Source of the DNA: Bradyrhizobium lablabi
Lineage (GTDB): Bacteria > Pseudomonadota > Alphaproteobacteria > Rhizobiales > Xanthobacteraceae
Direction: 5' to 3'
Assembly: GCF_018131005.1 (NCBI RefSeq)
Contig: NZ_JAFCJK010000001.1
Span: 248,001-312,000, forward strand
Length of the DNA stretch: 64,000 nt
Notes under the pieces: model-generated
Seen by the model: the letters and a program-made list of their open reading frames with translations, nothing else
The model's database searches: none
What the model was told of the DNA's origin: nothing
Program-made: the position numbers and the translations under genes
Shown: positions 57,173-64,000 of the stretch, one piece after another
Layout: every line of letters starts with the position of its first letter
Position numbering within the stretch: the first letter of the stretch is position 1

Positions 57173-58363
57173 TCAAAGCCCCAGCACCGCCTTGCTGATG
57201 ATGTTGCGCTGGATCTCGTTCGAGCCGCCGTAGATCGAAACCTTGCGGTTGTTGAAGTAGCTCGGCGCGATCTGCGCCGTCCAGTCCATGCTCTCGTTCG
57301 AGCCGGCATCGCCGTGCTCGTCATAGGGAGTAGCGAACGGGCCGATCACTTCCATCAGCAGCTCGGTGGTGGTCTGCTGGATTTCGGAGCCCTTGATCTT
57401 CAACACCGAGGAGGCCGGATTGGGCTTGCCCTTGCCGTGCTTGCCCTCGTCCGCAACGACGCGGAGCTGGGTCAACTCCAGCGCCTTCAGCTCGATCTCG
57501 CAGGCGACAAGCCGCTCGCGAAACGCGGGATCCTCGATCACCGGACGGCCACCGGACTCGACCTTGGAGGCGAGAGCGCGGATGCGGCGCAGCCGCTCCT
57601 TCGACACGCCGACGCGGGCGATGCCGGTGCGCTCATTGCCGAGCAGGAACTTGGCGTAGTCCCAGCCCTTGTTCTCCTCGCCGATCAGGTTCTCGTAGGG
57701 CACCTCGACGTCGTCGAAGAACACCTCGTTGACCTCATGGCCGCCGTCGATGGTCTGGATCGGACGCACGGTGACGCCCTTCGACTTCATCGAGAACACG
57801 ATGAAGGAGATGCCCATCTGCTTCTTCGCCGCCGGATCGGTGCGGCACAGGCAGAAGATCATGTCGGCGTGCTGGGCGAGCGTGGTCCAGGTCTTCTGGC
57901 CGTTGACGATCCACTTGTCGCCCTTGCGCTCGGCCTTGGTCTTCAGCGAGGCGAGGTCGGAGCCCGAGCCCGGCTCCGAAAAGCCCTGGCACCACCAGTC
58001 GTCGACATTGGCGATGCGCGGCAGGTAGTTCTTCTTCTGCTCCTCATTGCCGAAGGTGTAGATGACCGGCCCGACCATGCTGACGCCAAAGGCGAGCGGC
58101 TGCGGCGCCGGATAGGACTGCAGCTCCTCGTTGAAGATGTATTGCTGCACGCTGCTCCAGCCGGTGCCGCCATACTCCTTCGGCCAGTGGGTGACGCCCC
58201 ATCCCTTCTTGTTGAGGATGCGCCACCAGGTGACCATCTCATCCTTCGACAGATGACGGCCTTCCTGCAGCTTGCGCCGCGTCTCCGGCGGGACGTTGTC
58301 CTTGAAGAACGCCCGCACTTCCTCGCGAAATGCTATCTCTTCCTTGGTGAAAGCGAGATCCAT
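57173..58363 (-). CDS. pimC: Acyl-CoA dehydrogenase, PimC-like large subunit
   Basis: The 396-residue protein starts MDLAFTKEEIAFREEVRAFF and carries WPKEYGGTGWSSVQQYIFNE, CQGFSEPGSGSDLASLKTKA (the acyl-CoA dehydrogenase FAD signature), WTTLAQHADMIFCLCRTDP and YGGSNEIQRNIISKAVLGL at the end. It matches the large subunit type of pimeloyl-CoA dehydrogenase. It follows the ligase gene by 26 bases, so the thiolase gene pimB that I recall at this point in R. palustris is absent. Confidence 0.86.
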   Translation of the reverse strand: MDLAFTKEEIAFREEVRAFFKDNVPPETRRKLQEGRHLSKDEMVTWWRILNKKGWGVTHWPKEYGGTGWSSVQQYIFNEELQSYPAPQPLAFGVSMVGPVIYTFGNEEQKKNYLPRIANVDDWWCQGFSEPGSGSDLASLKTKAERKGDKWIVNGQKTWTTLAQHADMIFCLCRTDPAAKKQMGISFIVFSMKSKGVTVRPIQTIDGGHEVNEVFFDDVEVPYENLIGEENKGWDYAKFLLGNERTGIARVGVSKERLRRIRALASKVESGGRPVIEDPAFRERLVACEIELKALELTQLRVVADEGKHGKGKPNPASSVLKIKGSEIQQTTTELLMEVIGPFATPYDEHGDAGSNESMDWTAQIAPSYFNNRKVSIYGGSNEIQRNIISKAVLGL

Positions 58364-58389
58364 CGGATCCTCCTTTGAACGACTTTGAT

Positions 58390-60057
58390 TCAGCTATTCG
58401 TGATCAGTTGAGGGGGCTGCGGCTGCTGCTGGCGCAATTCGTGGCGCGACAGCTTGCCGACCGCGGTGCGCGGCAGCTCGGCGACGAACTCCACCGCCGC
58501 TGGTAATTCATGCTTGCCGAGCTTGCCGGTAAGAAACGCACGCAGCTCGTCGATCGAAAACGGCGTCTCGCCGTCGCGCAGCTTGATGAAGGCCTTCGCG
58601 GCCTCGCCGCGGTAATCGTCGGGAATGCCGATCACGATCACCTCCTGCACAGCGGGATGCGTGTAGATCGCCTGCTCGATCATCTGCGGATAGACGTTGA
58701 AGCCGCCGGAGATGATCATATCCTTCTTGCGGTCGACCAGAAAGAAATAGCCGTCGGCATCCATGTAGCCGATGTCGCCGGTGAGGAAGCGGTCGCCGAC
58801 GAAGGCCTCGGCGGTCTCCTTCGGCCGATTCCAGTAGCCCTTGGTGACGTTCGGACCGCGGATGCGGATCTCGCCGACTTCGCCTGTCGGCATCACCTTT
58901 GTGGAATCCTCCAGCGACACCACGTCCAGCTCGATGCCGGGCAGCATCAGCCCGATCGAGCCCGGCTTGTCCGGCCCTTCCTTCGGATGGCCAGTGCCGG
59001 GCGAGCAGGTTTCGGTCATCCCCCAGCCAATCCTGAGCTTCATGCCGACGCGGCGCTCGAAGATCGTTGCAACCTCGACCGGCAGCGGCGCGCCGCCGGA
59101 GCCGCAGGAGACCAGCGACGACAGGTCGCGCTTGTCGAGATCGGGCAGCGCCGCGATCGCAATCCACATCGTCGGCACGCCGGGGAAGGCGGTCGCGCGC
59201 TTGACCTCGATGTCGCGCATCACGGCCTCGACGTCGAAGCGCTGATGCAACGAGACCAGATTGCCGTGGCGGATCGACGACAGCAGCACGACGGTGAGCG
59301 CGTAGATGTGGAACAGCGGCAGCACGCAGATCACGCGCTCGACCGCATTGCGCTCGAGCCGCGCCGGTTTGCCCCAGACATCATAGATCGACACCGCCGC
59401 GGTGAGGTTGCCGTGGCTCAGCATCGCGCCCTTGGGCAGGCCGGTGGTGCCGCCGGTATATTGCAGCAGCGCGACGTCCTCGACATCGATCGCGGGCCAT
59501 TGCGCGGGCCTGCTTGCACCGTCGATGAACTGCCTGTGGGTGAGGATCGCAGGATTGTCCGGCCGCGCCGTCTGTGGCGTGCCGACCTTGCCCCAATTGT
59601 CGTCCTCGCAGACGATCAAGCGGTCGAGCAGTCCCCTGTCGAGGAACTTCAGCGCGGTCGGGAGCAGCGCCGACAGGTTGCTGGTGACGAGCACACGCGC
59701 GCCGGAATCGGCGAGCTTGTGCGACAGCGCGATCTCGCCGTCGAGCGGCGAAAGGTGCACGAGGCGCGCGCCGGCCTTCAGCGCCCCGAAGAAGTTGATG
59801 GGATGATCCGGCGTATTGCCGAGAAACAGCGCCACTGTGGAGCCCTTGCCATAGCCGGCGCGCATGAAGGCGGCGGCAGCCGTTTCGACCATGGCTTCGA
59901 GCTCGCTGAAGCCGATCGGCCGGTCGCGGAATTCGAGCGCGGGCCGCGCGCCGAATTCGGCGGCGGCGGTCGAAAGCAGGTCCGGCAGCGTACCTCTCTC
60001 GATCGGGTCGCTCCAGTTGACGCCCTTTGGATAAAACTGTTCGCCGGGATAGGTCAT
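58390..60057 (-). CDS. pimA: Acyl/dicarboxylate-CoA ligase, PimA-like
   Basis: From the ATG at 60057 the enzyme has 555 residues of the AMP-forming ligase family. The P-loop YTGGTTGLPKGAMLSHGN lies near 200-217, GWGMTETCSPGTGHPKEG is the adenine motif, GDIGYMDADGYFFLVDRKKD and ISGGFNVYPQMIEQA are the hinge region, and TAVGKLSRHELR carries the catalytic Lys. It activates a free acid to acyl-CoA at the start of the pathway. The dicarboxylate assignment rests on operon order. An upstream extension to 60108 enters a palindromic repeat. Confidence 0.87.
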   Translation of the reverse strand: MTYPGEQFYPKGVNWSDPIERGTLPDLLSTAAAEFGARPALEFRDRPIGFSELEAMVETAAAAFMRAGYGKGSTVALFLGNTPDHPINFFGALKAGARLVHLSPLDGEIALSHKLADSGARVLVTSNLSALLPTALKFLDRGLLDRLIVCEDDNWGKVGTPQTARPDNPAILTHRQFIDGASRPAQWPAIDVEDVALLQYTGGTTGLPKGAMLSHGNLTAAVSIYDVWGKPARLERNAVERVICVLPLFHIYALTVVLLSSIRHGNLVSLHQRFDVEAVMRDIEVKRATAFPGVPTMWIAIAALPDLDKRDLSSLVSCGSGGAPLPVEVATIFERRVGMKLRIGWGMTETCSPGTGHPKEGPDKPGSIGLMLPGIELDVVSLEDSTKVMPTGEVGEIRIRGPNVTKGYWNRPKETAEAFVGDRFLTGDIGYMDADGYFFLVDRKKDMIISGGFNVYPQMIEQAIYTHPAVQEVIVIGIPDDYRGEAAKAFIKLRDGETPFSIDELRAFLTGKLGKHELPAAVEFVAELPRTAVGKLSRHELRQQQPQPPQLITNS

Positions 60058-60079
60058 GAAGACGGTGCTCTGGAAACGG

Positions 60080-60156
60080 TCATTCCGGGACACGCGAAGC
60101 GTGACCACGAAATCTCGAGGTTCCGGGTCTGCGCCCTACGGCGCATCCCGGAATGA
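60080..60156. repeat. Palindromic repeat between pimF and pimA
   Basis: Perfect 11-base inverted ends TCATTCCGGGA (60080-60090) and TCCCGGAATGA (60146-60156) enclose CACGC/GCGTG and GCGC/GCGC hairpins. It is a third repeat family in this window and lies inside an operon. Confidence 0.8.
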
Positions 60157-60176
60157 CGAGCGGTTGCAGTTGGGCA

Positions 60177-62273
<2,097 letters not shown>

Positions 62274-62352
62274 GGCGGCTCTCCCTGGATGCTTGATCTT
62301 CAACTTGTGTTGAGTAGCTGCGCGACCTCGTCACACAACCACCATCTGGGTC

Positions 62353-62371
62353 AATTTCGCACAGCGAAATT
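62353..62371. promoter_or_regulatory. Perfect palindrome in the pimF-iclR promoter region
   Basis: AATTTCGCACAGCGAAATT is a perfect dyad of 8-base arms around a 3-base centre. It lies 80 bases upstream of pimF and 57 upstream of the regulator gene. This is where an IclR-family protein would bind to control both directions. The neighbouring TTGACA at 62384-62389 could be the regulator's -35 box. Binding is inferred. Confidence 0.6.
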
Positions 62372-62427
62372 AAATTCCACATCTTGACAGGGAGGGTTAT
62401 TTTGAAGCACGAGCCTTGTCAACGAGC

Positions 62428-63312
62428 ATGACAAAGCAGCAAGGTATGAAGCGTTCTGGCAAGAAAGCAGCGACCGATCGTAACTTCGTTGTCGCACTTT
62501 CACGCGGACTTGATGTCCTGCGCGCGTTCCAACCCAATGACGGGCTCCTCGGCAATCAGGAGATTGCAGCTCGCACGAAGCTGCCGAAGCCAACGATCTC
62601 CCGGTTGACCTATACATTGACCAAGCTGGGATACCTTACACCTGTTCCAAAGTTCGAGAAGTACCAGCTGGCGCCGTCGGCGATGGCGCTCGGCTATGCG
62701 GCGCTCGCCAATCTCGGCGTTCGGCACTTGTCCGAACCCTACCGGGAAGAGGTGATGCGCGAGACCGGCGGCGCCGTCGCGGTCGGCGGTCGCGACCGCC
62801 ACAGCATGATCTATTTCGGCCAAAGCCGGAACGGCTTAACCCTCGGGGTACAACTCGACGTCGGTTCACGGATACCCATCGCCACCACCGCGATGGGACG
62901 CGCTTATGTCTGGGCACTAACCCCCGACGAGCGTACCGCTTTGTTCCGCGAACTGCGCGATCACTATGGCAGCCGCTGGGCCAAGATGCGGGACCGCATC
63001 GAACGCTCCGGTGAGACGGTCGCGAAATATGGCTTCGCGATCTCCGCGGGCGACTGGCAGAACGATGTCGCCGCGGTCGGCGTCGCCCTGAAGCTGAATG
63101 ATGGAACGGGCCCCTATTCGTTCAATTGTGGCGCGCCGGCATTCCGCTTCACGGAAGATCGATTGCGCAACGACATTGGACCTCGTCTTGTCGCGATGGT
63201 AAGGAACATCGAGCAAGCGCTCGGTGGGATGGCGCCGCAATCCAAACAAGAAGAAAGTAAAAAGTCTAGACCAGGAGGGAAAGTTGCACGTTTGGCCGAG
63301 GGGATCAGATAG
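62428..63312 (+). CDS. IclR-family transcriptional regulator
   Basis: The ATG at 62428 gives 294 residues (a TTG at 62416 is possible). The winged helix (about 18-80) reads VALSRGLDVLRAFQPNDGLL, NQEIAARTKLPKPTISRLTY and LTKLGYL; the effector domain includes VAVGGRDRHSMIYFGQSRNG and PIATTAMGRAYVWALTPDER. A Lys/Gln/Ser-rich tail ends the protein. IclR proteins sense small carboxylic or aromatic acids; here the target is probably the divergent pim-like operon and perhaps the following transporter. Confidence 0.9.
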   Translation: MTKQQGMKRSGKKAATDRNFVVALSRGLDVLRAFQPNDGLLGNQEIAARTKLPKPTISRLTYTLTKLGYLTPVPKFEKYQLAPSAMALGYAALANLGVRHLSEPYREEVMRETGGAVAVGGRDRHSMIYFGQSRNGLTLGVQLDVGSRIPIATTAMGRAYVWALTPDERTALFRELRDHYGSRWAKMRDRIERSGETVAKYGFAISAGDWQNDVAAVGVALKLNDGTGPYSFNCGAPAFRFTEDRLRNDIGPRLVAMVRNIEQALGGMAPQSKQEESKKSRPGGKVARLAEGIR

Positions 63313-63381
63313 CTTCCATCACGACCGGCGAAGCGCTTCGCAGGTTCGCTCGCACCGCATGACAATGGCGGGCGAGACGAG

Positions 63382-64000
63382 ATGACGCAGGCACAGGTCG
63401 CGCAGGGACATGCCCCCCTGCTTGCGGTTCGCGACGTCAGCGTCGTGTTCGGCGGCATCATCGCCCTCAACGGCGTGTCGTTCGACATGCGCAAGGGCCA
63501 GATCCTCGGCCTGATCGGCCCGAATGGCGCCGGCAAGACGACATTGTTCAACTGCCTGTCGCGGCTTTACCAGCCGTCGTCCGGCGACATCCTGATGGAA
63601 GGCGTCAGCATCCTGACCCGCCCGCCGCACCGGATCGCCGAGATCGGCATCGGCCGCACGTTCCAGAACGTCGCACTGTTTCCCAATCTTTCGGTGCTCG
63701 ACAATGTGCGCGTCGGCGCTCATGCCCGCACCTCCAGCGACATCGTCAGCGACTCCCTCCGGCTTGCCTGGGTTCGCCGCGGCGAAGCGGCAATGAATGA
63801 AAAGGTGCATGAGATCCTCGGCTATCTCGACCTCGAGGACGTTGCGCACACCACCGTGTCCGGCCTGCCCTTCGGCACGCAGAAGCGCGTGGAACTGGCG
63901 CGGGCGCTCGCCGCAGACCCGAAGATCCTCCTGCTCGACGAGCCGGCCGGCGGCCTCAACCATGAGGAAGTCTATGTGCTTGGCGACCTCATCCGCAAAA
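63382..64000 (+). CDS. livG: Branched-chain amino acid/carboxylate ABC importer ATPase LivG, partial
   Basis: From the ATG at 63382, 206 codons run to the window edge. The ATPase shows VVFGGIIALNGVSFDMRKGQ, Walker A GPNGAGKT (46-53), the LivG-type GIGRTFQNVALFPNLSVLDN, the signature-equivalent GLPFGTQKRVELARALA and Walker B ILLLDEPAGGLN. LivG energises HAAT-family importers. Behind an IclR gene and opposite a dicarboxylate operon, it may belong to a carboxylate importer, as reported beside the pim genes of R. palustris; this is inference. The C-terminus is outside the window. Confidence 0.93.
   Translation, partial: MTQAQVAQGHAPLLAVRDVSVVFGGIIALNGVSFDMRKGQILGLIGPNGAGKTTLFNCLSRLYQPSSGDILMEGVSILTRPPHRIAEIGIGRTFQNVALFPNLSVLDNVRVGAHARTSSDIVSDSLRLAWVRRGEAAMNEKVHEILGYLDLEDVAHTTVSGLPFGTQKRVELARALAADPKILLLDEPAGGLNHEEVYVLGDLIRK

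Overview
The window looks like chromosomal DNA of an alphaproteobacterium of the Bradyrhizobium group. The evidence is high GC with strong third-position bias, a CycM-type membrane cytochrome c, a heme oxygenase/bacteriophytochrome pair, a complete Tad/Cpa pilus locus with alphaproteobacterial gene order, a pim-type dicarboxylate operon, and several families of intergenic palindromic repeats of the kind common in that group. No rRNA, tRNA, CRISPR array or intact insertion sequence was found.

Layout. 1-2.0 kb: the start of a urea ABC transporter operon (urtA, partial urtB, minus strand) behind a near-consensus sigma-54 promoter. 2.4-4.7 kb: a cold-shock/translation group (rhlE helicase, an IF-1 paralogue, a cold-shock protein with a long leader). 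4.8-24.6 kb: the Tad pilus locus. Pseudopilins and a secretin-N-domain protein lie on the minus strand, then a small flp pilin and cpaA-cpaB-cpaC-cpaD-cpaE-cpaF-tadB-tadC on the plus strand, with tadD convergent. Two inserts interrupt it. One (6.8-9.8 kb) holds a GT-C-like membrane protein flanked by an intact di-iron hydroxylase and a decayed second copy. The other (18.9-23.6 kb) is a visibly AT-richer block with a cytochrome c peroxidase, a secreted phosphoesterase and a phosphodiester glycosidase-type protein. Direct copies of one repeat flank almost the whole locus.

24.7-44 kb is mostly housekeeping: an M17 aminopeptidase with an NlpC/P60 hydrolase, a yejABEF-type peptide importer with two tandem binding proteins, cycM, kdsB, pheA, a luciferase-like monooxygenase, and metF-metH for methionine and folate metabolism. 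44-50 kb: a zeta-like GST, the heme oxygenase-bacteriophytochrome operon (pigment synthesis coupled to a red-light sensor kinase), a large structured intergenic element, a second GST and a GNAT acetyltransferase. 50.5-54.7 kb: a penicillin-acylase-family hydrolase and glycerol kinase. 54.9-62.3 kb: an operon ordered like pimFA-CD plus an SDR for beta-oxidation of dicarboxylic or other acyl-CoAs. Facing it are a divergent IclR regulator with a perfect palindrome in the shared promoter region and the start of a Liv-type ABC importer gene running off the window.

From 44 kb on, gene junctions are dense in BIME-like paired inverted repeats. The feature I consider least explained is the roughly 500-base noncoding element at 48.25-48.75 kb with an 18-bp perfect stem enclosing further hairpins.
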